Shown here: piece after piece, positions 1-8,455 of the stretch
Layout: the number at the start of each line of letters is the position of its first letter
How positions within the stretch are numbered: position 1 is the first letter of the stretch
Assembly (NCBI RefSeq): GCF_018614055.1
Contig: NZ_JAGGPB010000019.1
Span: 280,900 to 344,899 of the forward strand
Direction of reading: 5' to 3'
DNA: 64,000 nt
From: Streptomyces sp. ISL-98
Lineage (GTDB): Bacteria > Actinomycetota > Actinomycetes > Streptomycetales > Streptomycetaceae
Notes under the pieces: generated by a model
Told to the model about the DNA's origin: nothing
The model's database searches: none
What the model saw: only the letters and a program-made list of their open reading frames with translations
Translations under genes and position numbers: made by a program

Positions 1-112
1 TCGCCAGCAGTGCCCAGACCAGCGCCATGGTGAAGAGCACCAGTGCCGGCACCACAACTGCCGCCTCCGCCGTGACGTAGCCCCTGTCCGCACCGGCCTC
101 AGAACGGCACAT
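1..112 (-). CDS. TadE-like pilus protein, N-terminal part (cut by window edge)
   Basis: The first 37 codons of a minus-strand gene whose 3' end lies outside the window. The start ATG at 112 sits inside the last codons of the DUF4244 gene, so the two are translationally coupled. A short polar leader is followed by GYVTAEAAVVVPALVLFTMA, the typical glycine/hydrophobic helix of TadE/TadG-like prepilin-type proteins, with a conserved acidic residue in the hydrophobic stretch. In the family this helix anchors minor pilins of Flp/Tad pili in the membrane. Membership is well supported by motif and by tadA/ssd nearby; the exact subtype (TadE or TadG) cannot be fixed from 37 residues. Confidence 0.75.
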   Translation of the reverse strand, partial: MCRSEAGADRGYVTAEAAVVVPALVLFTMALVWALLA

Positions 113-211
113 CGAGTGCCTTTCCAACGACCGACTCCAGCGCCGACGCGACCATGTCGCTCGTGATGACCTTGTAGAGAACCGCCGCGAAGGCACACGC
201 CGCGATCGTTA
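99..211 (-). pseudogene. DUF4244 (Flp-pilin-like) protein, C-terminal remnant
   Basis: The last 37 or so codons read IAACAFAAVLYKVITS...ALDVPF, the C-terminal helix of DUF4244 proteins, the small pilin-like proteins of Streptomyces tad clusters. The family's usual upstream segment (a short basic leader and an EYAxGT processing region) is missing: upstream of about position 211 the frame runs into unrelated sequence. An ATG-type start further up (about 299) would give a hybrid protein with a nonsense N-terminus. I therefore call a truncated gene whose 5' half was lost when foreign DNA entered. TadE follows with an overlap. Confidence 0.75.
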
Positions 212-286
212 TCTCTAGTCCTGTATAGATCTCTGGCACATGAGTGCTGAGCATCTTTCCCTTAGTCCCTGAGAGGTATCTGCTAG

Positions 287-633
287 GTGTCTGACACATC
301 TGTTACGTATGAAGAAATAGCCCCGCCGTACACAGCGGAGCGGGCGGTGGACCCCGCGACGGAAGCGGTTCGATGGGTGGTGATCTCGGCTGCCTATGAG
401 TTGCACATGGAGGCATGCGCCTTCCTGGCTTCGCTGCGGAGGGTGGACCGATCGGTCAACACGCAACGGACCTATGCGGGACGGGTTGCGTTGTACTTGT
501 CGTACTGCGCGACGCACGGTTTGGACTGGAAGAAGCCAGGGCTGCCCGCGCTGGCTCGGTTTCTTCACTGGCTGGTGGACGAACCGGCGCCTTCGAAGGG
601 GCGGAAGCCCGGCCTGGAGCCCCGGTTCCGCTC
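287..633 (+). pseudogene. Tyrosine recombinase/integrase, N-terminal fragment
   Basis: A GTG start at 287 preceded by GAGAGG opens a frame whose first about 115 residues look like the N-terminal SAM-like core-binding domain of Streptomyces site-specific integrases: FLASLRRVDRSVNTQRTYAG, then ALARFLHWLVDEP and a PGLEPRFRS segment. In the family this leads into a further helix and then the catalytic domain with the R-H-R-Y residues. Here homology stops at about 633 and the frame continues antisense through the tadB remnant. No catalytic domain is present, so the fragment cannot recombine DNA. It lies exactly in the gap between truncated tadB and truncated DUF4244. Confidence 0.7.
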
Positions 634-930
634 GAGCCTGCGCCGCACCAGCGGTACCGCCACCGCGCCCATGGCCAACGGCAGCACCGACGCCGCCAGT
701 ACGGCGAGCAGCACCGCCACCGGCACACACAGCCACTCCCGCCCCAGCCGCCCGCGCACCGTCGGCAACAGCCGCTCCCACAGCGCCGGCGAGGTCTCCG
801 GGTCCACCGCACCGCCCGCGAGCATCAGCCGCGCCCGCCGCAGGTCCCCGTCCCGCCCTCCGATCAGCCAGGCCGCAGCCCCCGCACAGACCGCCGCCGC
901 ACACACGGGCCCCACTCCGGCCCCCGTCAC
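634..930 (-). pseudogene. TadB-like (T2SS F family) membrane protein, N-terminal remnant
   Basis: Starts with GTG at 930, overlapping the TGA of tadA (GTGA). About 99 residues remain: a hydrophobic helix (VCAAAVCAGAAAWLIG), a cytoplasmic stretch, and a second hydrophobic region near LCVPVAVLLAVLAASVLPLAM, ending in a basic RRRLER. Family members are about 250-320 residues and carry a T2SSF domain after this point. Here the frame crosses at about 633 into antisense integrase sequence and stops at 565. The inner-membrane platform protein of the Tad pilus is therefore non-functional, and the next gene normally found (tadC) is absent. Confidence 0.75.
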
Positions 931-2075
931 AACGCACCCCCGATCAACGCCCGGAGCCGGGTCCATCCGCGCTCGTACGAAAAGGCGTCCGCACCCCACC
1001 GGAGCGCCGGCACCGTCACCACAAGGCCCGCCGCATCCCGCTCCAGGACATGGACCTCCGCGACCCGCCGCAGTCCGCCCCGGGTCCGTACGAGATGGAC
1101 CACCACCGACAGCGCCGCGGCCAACTGACTGTGCAGTGCCGCCCGGTCGAGCCCCGCAGCCGCACCGAGCGCCTCAAGACGCGCCGGAACATCCGCCGCC
1201 GCATTGGCATGCACAGTCCCGCAGCCACCCTCGTGCCCGGTGTTGAGAGCCGCCAGGAGCACGGCTACCTCCGCACCTCGCACCTCGCCGACCACCAGCC
1301 GGTCGGGCCGCATCCGCAACGCCTGCCGCACCAAGTCCTGCAGCGTGACCTGACCCGCACCCTCCTGGTTCGCGGGCCGCGACTCCAGCCGCACCACATG
1401 CGGATGGTCGGGCTTCAACTCCGCCGAGTCCTCGGCCAGTACGATCCGCTCGCCCTCCCCGACCAGTCCCAGCAGCGTCGAAAGCAGCGTGGTCTTCCCT
1501 GTGCCCGTGCCCCCGCTGATCAGATACGAGAGCCTGGCTTCGATCAGCGCCCGCAGTACCCGGTCGCCGCCGGGCGGCACCGTCCCCGCCGCGACCAGCT
1601 CCTCCAGCGAGAACGCCTTCGGCCGCACCACCCGCAACGACAGGCACGTCGAACCGACCGCCACAGGCGGCAGCACCGCATGCATGCGTGTCCCGTCCGG
1701 CAACCGCGCATCCACCCACGGCCTCGCATCGTCCAGCCGCCGCCCCGCAACCGCCGCGAGCCGCTGTGCCAGCCTGCGCACCGCCGCCGCGTCCGGGAAG
1801 GAAACCCGGGTGAGCTCAAGACCACCGCCCCGGTCCACCCACACCCGGTCGGGTGCGGACACCAGCACATCCGTCACCGAAGGATCCGCGAGCAGCGATT
1901 CCAGCACCCCCGTCCCCACCAGCTCGCAGCGCAACTCCTCGGCCGCACCCAGCACTTCCGCGTCCCCGAGGAGACGCCCCTGGGCCCGCAACGCGGCAGC
2001 CACCCTGGCCGGCGTCGGCTCGGCCCCGCTCTCCGCGAGCCGCTGCCGCACGGCGTCGAGAAGCTCCGCGCTCAT
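927..2075 (-). CDS. tadA: TadA family secretion/pilus assembly ATPase
   Basis: A 382-residue protein of the VirB11/GspE-like ATPase family that powers Flp/Tad pilus assembly at the cytoplasmic membrane. Visible motifs: Walker A GGTGTGKTT (about residues 190-198), an Asp box around LAEDSAELK, and a Walker B-like region RLVVGEVRGAE followed by the His box GHEGGCGTVHAN. The N-terminal regulatory domain (about 1-150) includes the usual VTDVLVSAPDRVWVDRGG segment. It overlaps ssd by 4 bp upstream and tadB by 3 bp downstream, so the three genes form one operon. The ATPase itself looks intact although its partner membrane proteins are broken. Confidence 0.92.
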   Translation of the reverse strand: MSAELLDAVRQRLAESGAEPTPARVAAALRAQGRLLGDAEVLGAAEELRCELVGTGVLESLLADPSVTDVLVSAPDRVWVDRGGGLELTRVSFPDAAAVRRLAQRLAAVAGRRLDDARPWVDARLPDGTRMHAVLPPVAVGSTCLSLRVVRPKAFSLEELVAAGTVPPGGDRVLRALIEARLSYLISGGTGTGKTTLLSTLLGLVGEGERIVLAEDSAELKPDHPHVVRLESRPANQEGAGQVTLQDLVRQALRMRPDRLVVGEVRGAEVAVLLAALNTGHEGGCGTVHANAAADVPARLEALGAAAGLDRAALHSQLAAALSVVVHLVRTRGGLRRVAEVHVLERDAAGLVVTVPALRWGADAFSYERGWTRLRALIGGAL

Positions 2076-3193
2076 GAGACACCGCCCCCGGCCAGCGCCT
2101 GCTCCCAGAACGCCGTGCAGAACCGGGCCAGCGGCCCGCGTGCACTCCCGCCCGGGGGCGTCCCGACCGCCTGCGCCTCCAGCAGTCCTGGCTCCACCGG
2201 CAGTTCACCGGCCAGCGGAAGCCCCAGCAGCCGGGCCACCGACTCCTCGTCGAGCCCCGCGGCGTACGGCCCGCGCACCACCGCCCGCAGGTCCTTCAGG
2301 ACCATGCCCGCGGTCGACGCCACCCGGCTCGCGGCTGCGACGGCCCGCAGCTCCGCGGGCACCACGAGAAGCCCGAGATCCAACTGAGCCAGCGCCTCGG
2401 CCACAGCCTCGTCGACCCGGCGCGGCAGATCCACGACCACCACCCCGCCGCTCCGCCTGGCGGCGGCCAGCACCGCCCGCATGGCCTCCGGCGGAATGAC
2501 CACACGGTCACCGCGGTCCCAGCTCAGCACGCGCAGCGCATGAAGCTCGGGCAGCGACTCTTCGAGGGCGCCGCTGCCGACGCGCCCCCTGGACTCGGCG
2601 AAATCCGGCCACCGCATGCCTTCCACGGCCTCTCCGCCGAGCAGCACATCGAGACCGCCGCCCAGCGGATCACCGTCGATGAGCATCGTGCGCTGCCCGG
2701 CGCGAGCCGCTCCCACCGCCAGCGCGCACGCCAGCGTCGAAGCCCCGGCCCCGCCCCGGCCACCGAGCACCCCCACGGTCAGCGCCTGCCGCCCCACGCC
2801 CTCCGCCACGTCGGCGATGCGCTCGACCAGCCAGGACTCGGCGTCGGGCAGCCGCAGCACATGGTCGGCGCCGATCTCGACCGCTCGTCGCCAGACGTCG
2901 GGGTCGTCCTGGTCCTTGCCCACCAGCATCACTCCGCGCCTGCGGGCGGCCCCGCGCCCGATCACTGCCCCGCGCACCCGGTCGGCCGCGTCGTCGCCGA
3001 CCAGGATCAGCGGGGCACCCTCCCAGCTGCCCCTGCGCTCCGGCACCGCGTGGTGGACTTCCGGCTCGGCGCCGGCCGCGGCGCACAGCCGCAGCAGATC
3101 GTCGAGCAGGTCGACGTCCTCTGTGACGATCAGCGGTCCGCCCTGGCGCCCTTCGCCGGTCGGCAGTCCGTCGGAAGTAGTTGATACAGCCAC
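2072..3193 (-). CDS. ssd: Septum-site-determining-like / CpaE-like protein (Ssd)
   Basis: A 373-residue protein: an N-terminal receiver-like domain (about 1-130) followed by a ParA/MinD-type P-loop domain with a deviant Walker A GGRGGAGAST (about 143-152) and a DGDPLGGGLDVLLG segment. This is the layout of actinobacterial Ssd/CpaE-like proteins encoded upstream of tadA and thought to localise pilus machinery or affect septum formation. The GTG start at 3193 has GGAG four bases upstream; the first in-frame strong alternative is far inside the receiver domain. The stop overlaps tadA's start by 4 bp. It is the first gene of the tad operon, so its promoter lies in the 3194-3647 divergent region. 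Confidence 0.85.
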   Translation of the reverse strand: MAVSTTSDGLPTGEGRQGGPLIVTEDVDLLDDLLRLCAAAGAEPEVHHAVPERRGSWEGAPLILVGDDAADRVRGAVIGRGAARRRGVMLVGKDQDDPDVWRRAVEIGADHVLRLPDAESWLVERIADVAEGVGRQALTVGVLGGRGGAGASTLACALAVGAARAGQRTMLIDGDPLGGGLDVLLGGEAVEGMRWPDFAESRGRVGSGALEESLPELHALRVLSWDRGDRVVIPPEAMRAVLAAARRSGGVVVVDLPRRVDEAVAEALAQLDLGLLVVPAELRAVAAASRVASTAGMVLKDLRAVVRGPYAAGLDEESVARLLGLPLAGELPVEPGLLEAQAVGTPPGGSARGPLARFCTAFWEQALAGGGVS

Positions 3194-3647
3194 GATCTCC
3201 GCCCCCTCTCACTCCGATTCCTCCTGTCCGCGAACTTCGCGGACGGAATCACCGTGGGGGGATCAGGAAAATCGTGTGGATCTTGCTGAAAAACTGGGGA
3301 CAACTCATCACTTGTGAATATCCCGTTCACCTATACCAGTGACTTCCGGAGAGCTGCGGAACAACTACACAGCGTGACGAGTCTCATGAGTGGAAGGCCG
3401 ACGCGACAAGGTCCACAAAGGGGAGAAATGATCAGAACCGAAGGATCAAAACGCGTCCGGACATGCGACGACCCCCGCCGGGGGGGAGAGCGGGGGTCGT
3501 CTCCACGGCCGACTCGGGGGGGGAGGAGTCGGACCGGGGTAGCACGGTCGCGAACGATCCGTGACTTCCATGGTGTACCCGAGAGCCTTCTCAGGCAAAC
3601 CCACGCGCCACAGCGTACGCCGAATGGTGGGCGCATATGCTCGCCTC
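3194..3647. promoter_or_regulatory. Divergent intergenic region with two hairpins
   Basis: A 454-bp region between ssd (leftward) and the HAD hydrolase (rightward). It contains a perfect 12-bp inverted repeat, GACGACCCCCGC at 3467-3478 and its complement at 3490-3501, and next to it a 7-bp one (CCGACTC 3509-3515 / GAGTCGG 3526-3532) whose loop is nearly all G. Terminator-like hairpins are unexpected between divergent genes; they would lie in the 5' leader of the HAD gene or stop transcription from a lost gene. No convincing small ORF is seen. Confidence 0.5.
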
Positions 3648-4499
3648 GTGGAAAACCACTCCTTGCCGCGAACAGCCGCCTTCTTCGACCTCGACAAGAC
3701 CGTCATTGCGAAGTCGAGCACGCTGACCTTCAGCAAGTCCTTCTACCAAGGTGGACTGATCAGTCGGGGCGCGGTTCTGCGCACCGCGTACACCCAGTTC
3801 GTCTTCCTCGCAGGAGGCGCCGACCACGACCAGATGGAGCGGATGCGCGAGTACCTCTCGGCGCTCTGCAAGGGCTGGAACGTCCAGCAGGTCCGGGAGA
3901 TCGTCGCCGAGACGCTGCATGACCTGATCGACCCGATCATCTACGACGAGGCGGCCTCCCTCATTGAGGAACACCACACCGCCGGCCGCGACGTCGTGAT
4001 CGTCTCCACCTCCGGAGCCGAGGTCGTCGAGCCGATCGGGGAGCTCCTCGGCGCCGACCGTGTGGTCGCAACCCGGATGGTCGTCGGCGACGACGGCTGC
4101 TTCACGGGCGAGATCGAGTACTACGCCTACGGCCCCACCAAGGCCGAGGCCATCAGGGAACTCGCCGAGTCGGAGGGCTACGACCTGTCGCGCTGTTACG
4201 CGTACAGCGACTCGGCCACCGACATCCCGATGCTCGAGTCGGTCGGCCATCCCTACGCGGTCAACCCGGACCGGGCCCTGCGCCGCGAGGCGCTCGCACG
4301 CGAGTGGCCGATTCTCGTCTTCAACCGTCCCGTCCGCCTCAAGCAGCGGCTGCCCGCCTTCTCCATGCCGCCCCGGCCGGCGCTCGTCGCGGCAGCCGCG
4401 GTGGGCGCGGCCGCCGCCACCGCGGGTCTGGTCTGGTACGTGAGCCGCAGGCCCGGCCGCCTACCCCGCCCCCGACGTGGAGTTTTTGCCCGCATTTGA
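3648..4499 (+). CDS. HAD-superfamily phosphatase, SerB/PSP-like subfamily IB, membrane-tailed
   Basis: A HAD hydrolase of about 283 residues. Motif I is AAFFDLDKTVI (nucleophile DLD, about residues 8-18), motif II is the VIVSTSG segment, and the Asp motif is YSDSATDIPML. The cap is helical. The likely reaction is phosphate-monoester hydrolysis with Mg2+; the substrate is unknown. The C-terminus carries an alanine-rich helix (PALVAAAAVGAAAATAGLVWYV) that probably anchors the protein in the membrane, followed by a basic tail. The GTG at 3648 gives the usual family N-terminus; a longer frame back to 3561 adds low-complexity residues and is less likely. It is a monocistronic rightward gene followed by a bidirectional terminator. 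Confidence 0.85.
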   Translation: MENHSLPRTAAFFDLDKTVIAKSSTLTFSKSFYQGGLISRGAVLRTAYTQFVFLAGGADHDQMERMREYLSALCKGWNVQQVREIVAETLHDLIDPIIYDEAASLIEEHHTAGRDVVIVSTSGAEVVEPIGELLGADRVVATRMVVGDDGCFTGEIEYYAYGPTKAEAIRELAESEGYDLSRCYAYSDSATDIPMLESVGHPYAVNPDRALRREALAREWPILVFNRPVRLKQRLPAFSMPPRPALVAAAAVGAAAATAGLVWYVSRRPGRLPRPRRGVFARI

Positions 4500-4849
4500 A
4501 TCTAAAAGTAAAGAAGCAGCGCCAGGGGTTTCACTTATGCCGCCACTGGAGTAGAAAGGATTCACGGCCCGCGAGACCAAGGACATCCGAGAGGATCACC
4601 TTTTAACGCAAGAAGGCCCCACGGACCGAGCATGAAAGCCGAGCACCCACGCGACGTCGACCCGTCGATTACGGGCCAGCTGCACCAGGTGACGGGCAAA
4701 GTTCCCGACCTGATGGGCAAAAATCGAGGACGCTTGGTAACCCGGCGGACGTGCCAGCGGCGGTACCACCCATTGGTACCGCCGCAACCCTTTGTACGGG
4801 CACTTGTACAAGCGCGCATTGAGTACGCAGACAGGCGTACGCGGGAAAT
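4500..4849. terminator. Convergent intergenic region with 12-bp perfect hairpin (4757-4785)
   Basis: A 350-bp gap between the HAD gene and the Fic-like gene, which converge. GCGGCGGTACCA (4757-4768) pairs perfectly with 4774-4785 over a 5-base loop, a strong candidate bidirectional terminator. An open frame from 4632 (MKAEHPRDVDPSITGQLHQV...) has no family I recognise and no good ribosome site, so I do not call it a gene. Nothing else is seen. Confidence 0.6.
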
Positions 4850-5674
4850 TCAGGCAGCCCCGCGCTGGAGCGCCTCGCACACGGCCGTCGATTCCCTGGC
4901 GCCCAGTTCCGCCGCCCGCCCGCAGTGCACGATCCACGCCGCCACACCCTCCGGCGTACCCGACGCATAGCCGTCCAGCGCAGCGGCATACGCCGCCCGC
5001 CCCAGCTCTCCGTGTCCCACCTCCGACGGACACACGGACTTCGGGTCGAGCCCACTGCCGATCAGCACGATCCGCTCCGCGGTGCGTGCCACCAGGCCGT
5101 TGTGCGAGCCGAACGGGCGTAGTGCGAGCAGTTCGCCGTGCACCACCGCCGCCGTCACCAGCGCCGGTGCCGAGCCGCCCGCGATGATCAGCTCAGAGAG
5201 CCCTTCGAGCCGGCCCGCCACTTCGTCCGCACCCGGCAGCGGAAGTTCGATGAGCGGCTCGTCCACCGGCTCCCCCGCGAGCCTCGGCCTACCGACCAGG
5301 TCGTCCGAAATCCCCGCGCCGCCCGCCGCCACCAGATGCAGCCTGGCCAGCACGCGCAGCGGCGACTGACGCCAGATGGAAAGCAGCTGGCCGGCCTCCG
5401 CGGTCAGCCGCAGCGCAGCGCCGACGACGCGCGACTCGTCGTCAACGCTGAAGTCGGTACGCCGCCGCACCTCCTCCAGGGCCCAGTCCGCGCCCGCGAG
5501 CGCCGCCGAGCCGCGCGCCCCGCGCAGCGCCGCCTCTGCGGTGATCTCGTTGCTGCGACGCCGCATGACGCGGTGTCCGTAGACCCGGTCCACGGCCTTG
5601 CGTACGGAGTCCACGGCCTCGGGTACGCCAGGAAGTTCGCCCAGCGCCGCGAGTGGATCAGGTGTCGTACTCAT
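4850..5674 (-). CDS. Fic/DOC-like fold protein with altered catalytic motif
   Basis: A 274-residue, mostly helical cytosolic protein. The central segment HGELLALRPFGSHNGLVARTAER (about residues 190-212) lines up with the Fic signature HPFxxGNGRxxR, but the catalytic His is Arg (RPF) and the GNG motif is HNG. Fic proteins transfer AMP or other groups to proteins; with the His missing, transferase activity is doubtful. Streptomyces orthologues are, as I recall, often labelled oxidoreductase without real support. It is a single gene diverging from the CooC-like ATPase with about 100 bp between starts. The ATG at 5674 (MSTTPDPLAALGELPGVPEAV) is the natural start. I am fairly sure of the fold family, not of a function. 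Confidence 0.6.
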   Translation of the reverse strand: MSTTPDPLAALGELPGVPEAVDSVRKAVDRVYGHRVMRRRSNEITAEAALRGARGSAALAGADWALEEVRRRTDFSVDDESRVVGAALRLTAEAGQLLSIWRQSPLRVLARLHLVAAGGAGISDDLVGRPRLAGEPVDEPLIELPLPGADEVAGRLEGLSELIIAGGSAPALVTAAVVHGELLALRPFGSHNGLVARTAERIVLIGSGLDPKSVCPSEVGHGELGRAAYAAALDGYASGTPEGVAAWIVHCGRAAELGARESTAVCEALQRGAA

Positions 5675-5776
5675 AAGTAAGGAGCCTACGCAGCATTACC
5701 ACCCGCCCCACCTTGGAGTGGTCTTCTTCACTCACTGCGCGCACGGCTCGCGATCATGCGATTACCCTTGGTGAAC

Positions 5777-6772
5777 ATGAAGATCGCTTTCGTGGGTAAG
5801 GGCGGCAGCGGCAAGACCACGCTGTCTTCGCTGTTCATCCGCCACCTCACCGCCAACGAGGCCCCGGTCGTAGCCGTGGATGCCGACATCAACCAGCACC
5901 TGGGTGCCGCCCTCGGTCTCGACGAGACGGAGGCCGCGGAGCTGCCCGCGATGGGCGCGCACCTTCCCCTGATCAAGAACTACCTGCGCGGCACCAACCC
6001 GCGGATCACGTCCGCCGAGACGATGATCAAGACGACGCCGCCCGGCGAGGGTTCGCGCCTTCTGCGCGTGACCGAGGACAACCCGGTGTACGACGCGTGC
6101 GCCCGCACCGTGGAGCTCGACGACGGCCGGATCCGGCTGATGGCCACCGGCCCCTTTACCGAGTCCGACCTGGGCGTCGCCTGTTACCACTCCAAGGTGG
6201 GGGCGGTCGAGCTGTGCCTCAACCACCTCGTCGACGGCCCCGAAGAGTACGTCGTGGTGGACATGACGGCCGGATCCGACTCCTTCGCCTCCGGCATGTT
6301 CACCCGCTTCGACATGACGTTCCTGGTGGCGGAGCCGACCCGCAAGGGCGTGTCCGTCTACCGCCAGTACAAGGAGTACGCCCGGGACTACGGCGTATCC
6401 CTCAAGGTCGTCGGCAACAAGGTGCACGGTCAGGACGACATCGACTTCCTGCGCGAGGAGGTGGGCGACGACCTCCTCATCACCGTCGGGGCATCGGAGT
6501 GGGTCCGTGCGATGGAGAAGGGCCGCCCGTCCCGCTTCGAGCTGCTGGAGGCGGACAATCGCCTGGCCCTCCAGGCGCTGCAGAACGCAGCGGAGGACTC
6601 GTACGCGCACCGCGATTGGGAGCGCTACACGCGCCAGATGGTGCACTTCCACCTGAAGAACGCGGAGAGCTGGGGAAACGCGAAGACGGGCGCCGACCTG
6701 GCTGCGCAGGTCGACCCCGCCTTCGTGCTCAGTGAGCGATTCGCGGAGGTCAGCGCCCCTCAGCCGGCGTGA
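5777..6772 (+). CDS. CooC/ParA-like P-loop ATPase
   Basis: A 331-residue MinD/ParA-superfamily ATPase. Deviant Walker A is GKGGSGKTT at residues 7-15, followed by VVAVDADINQHLG. Later segments include VVVDMTAGSDSFASGMFTRFD and FLVAEPTRKGVSVY. CooC-like members insert metal into enzymes; others act in localisation. No metal enzyme is adjacent, so the client is unknown. I chose ATG 5777 (MKIAFVGKGG), as family members begin directly with the first beta-strand; the longer frame from 5756 adds only MRLPLVN. The stop overlaps the 3' end of the convergent deacetylase-like gene by 23 bp. Confidence 0.85.
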   Translation: MKIAFVGKGGSGKTTLSSLFIRHLTANEAPVVAVDADINQHLGAALGLDETEAAELPAMGAHLPLIKNYLRGTNPRITSAETMIKTTPPGEGSRLLRVTEDNPVYDACARTVELDDGRIRLMATGPFTESDLGVACYHSKVGAVELCLNHLVDGPEEYVVVDMTAGSDSFASGMFTRFDMTFLVAEPTRKGVSVYRQYKEYARDYGVSLKVVGNKVHGQDDIDFLREEVGDDLLITVGASEWVRAMEKGRPSRFELLEADNRLALQALQNAAEDSYAHRDWERYTRQMVHFHLKNAESWGNAKTGADLAAQVDPAFVLSERFAEVSAPQPA

Positions 6773-8177
6773 CCGGGTGCGTCGCTCCCGTACCGGGGGT
6801 GAGCTGTGTGTGGGCGTCCGCAGGCGGGCCGACGACGTTCGGGCCGGCCCCGGGCGGGGCGGCGGCGGGAGGAGCGGCAGCGGGAGGCGCGGGCATGGGC
6901 GAGGCGACCTTGGGCTGGGCGGTCAGGAATGATGCCCAGCCCTCCTTCGGTGCCTGGCCGACATCCAGGGTGCGCATCTTCTCCAGCACCGCCGGGTCCT
7001 GCGCGTCCAGCCAGTCGGCGAGCTGCCTGAAGGAGACGCAGTGCACCTCCTCCTGCACGCAGACCGTCTTGATCGTCTCCTCGACGGCGCGCATGTACGT
7101 GCCGCCGTTCCAGGACTCGAAGTGGTTGCCGATGATCAGCGGGGCGCGGTTTCCGTTGTACGAACGGCCGAACGCCCGGAGCAGTCCGTCGCGCATCTGG
7201 TCGCCCCAGACCGCGTGCTGCGACGGATCACCCTTGACCGTTCCCGACTGGTTGACCATGAAGTTGTAGTCCATCGAGAGCGTTTCCAGGGCCCGTCCCG
7301 GCACCGGTACCAACTGCAGCGGCAGGTCCCACAGGCCGTCGGTCTTCTTCGGCCACACCTGCTTGCCGACGCCGCTGGAGTCGTAGCGGAAACCCAGCTC
7401 CCTTCCGGCCTGGATCATGTTCCGCTGCCCTTCCAGGCAAGGGGTGCGGGCGCCGACCAGCTCCTTGTCGTAGTCGAACGGCAGGGGCTCGGTGTTCTTC
7501 AGGCCCGCGTTGGTCTTCCAGCGCTTCACGAAGGCCTTGGCCTGCGCGATCTCGCTCTTCCACTCCTCCTTGGACCAGGTGCCGACGCCACCGTTCTTGC
7601 CGCAGAAGTGGCCGTTGAAGTGCGTGCCGATCTCGTTGCCCTCAAGCCAGGCGCCACGGAGCTGGTCCACGGTGTCGCTGATTCCCACGACGTCGTTGAA
7701 GCCGATGTCGGACCGGCCCGCCGGGTGCTGTGGCGGTTCGTAGAGGTGCCTCTTGTCCTCCGGCAGCAGATACACGCCGCTGAGGAAGTACGTCATCGTC
7801 GCGTCGTACTTCTTGCCGACGTTGCGGAAATGGGAGAAGAGCCGCTGGCTGTCCTCGCCCGCACCGTCCCAGGAGAAGACCACGAACTGCGGCGGTCTCT
7901 GACCCGCCTTCAGGCGCTGGGGCTTGAGCTGATGGGGCTGGGTTCCGGTGTACGCAGTGGAGCCGTCGCCGATCAGACGCACCGCACTCTTGGGCGCTGC
8001 GGCGGGGCCTTCCTTCTTCGCGCCGTAGGCGCCTTGCTCCTTACCGAGTTCACCGGATTCGCCGGATTCACCGGATCCTGAACCGAGTCCAGCACCGAGG
8101 CCGGAACAGGCTGCGAGCCCGCCCGCCATGGTGACGGCGGCGACGCCGACGGCGATCCTCTTCGTGGCGGCCATCAT
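6750..8177 (-). CDS. Polysaccharide deacetylase-like lipoprotein
   Basis: A 475-residue exported lipoprotein. The start ATG 8177 has GAGG seven bases upstream; then comes a basic leader, a hydrophobic helix and the lipobox LAAC (Cys about residue 24), and an acidic Ser/Gly/Glu linker made of short repeats. The main domain (about 80-400) has the NodB-type layout of family 4 carbohydrate esterases: FVVFSWDGAGED for the first motif, EIGTHFNGHFCG for the metal-binding second motif, and RTPCLEG. The first motif has W-D-G-A rather than the usual T-F-D-D, so metal binding may differ. The C-terminal tail (about 430-475) is a proline/alanine-rich linker. It diverges from the SulP gene. Confidence 0.75.
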   Translation of the reverse strand: MMAATKRIAVGVAAVTMAGGLAACSGLGAGLGSGSGESGESGELGKEQGAYGAKKEGPAAAPKSAVRLIGDGSTAYTGTQPHQLKPQRLKAGQRPPQFVVFSWDGAGEDSQRLFSHFRNVGKKYDATMTYFLSGVYLLPEDKRHLYEPPQHPAGRSDIGFNDVVGISDTVDQLRGAWLEGNEIGTHFNGHFCGKNGGVGTWSKEEWKSEIAQAKAFVKRWKTNAGLKNTEPLPFDYDKELVGARTPCLEGQRNMIQAGRELGFRYDSSGVGKQVWPKKTDGLWDLPLQLVPVPGRALETLSMDYNFMVNQSGTVKGDPSQHAVWGDQMRDGLLRAFGRSYNGNRAPLIIGNHFESWNGGTYMRAVEETIKTVCVQEEVHCVSFRQLADWLDAQDPAVLEKMRTLDVGQAPKEGWASFLTAQPKVASPMPAPPAAAPPAAAPPGAGPNVVGPPADAHTQLTPGTGATHPVTPAEGR

Positions 8178-8455
8178 CCGCCCACCTCTTCCCTCAGGTT
8201 TCCTGCGCTGAAGCCGACACGGCGCGGCCAACCTCGCACGCCCGAGCGGAAGGAATTGTGTGACAAGCCGGTAAAAATGCTTAATCACCGGATCGGGTGA
8301 ATGACTGACCTATATGCGCCGGAAATCACCCCTTCGCTCTTTACTCTGCATTACGATTCATTTACCGAGAGTTGAGAAATCCCGCCGCTGCACGCCGTGA
8401 CCCACGGCCGCGTCCCACGTTCCGCGACCGCGCTGCCCCGGAGGAGACGGGAACC

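Noticed and set aside
4632..4970. Open frame MKAEHPRDVDPSITGQLHQV... as a gene
   Set aside because: No ribosome site, overlaps the terminator hairpin and the Fic-like gene's end, and no family recognised.
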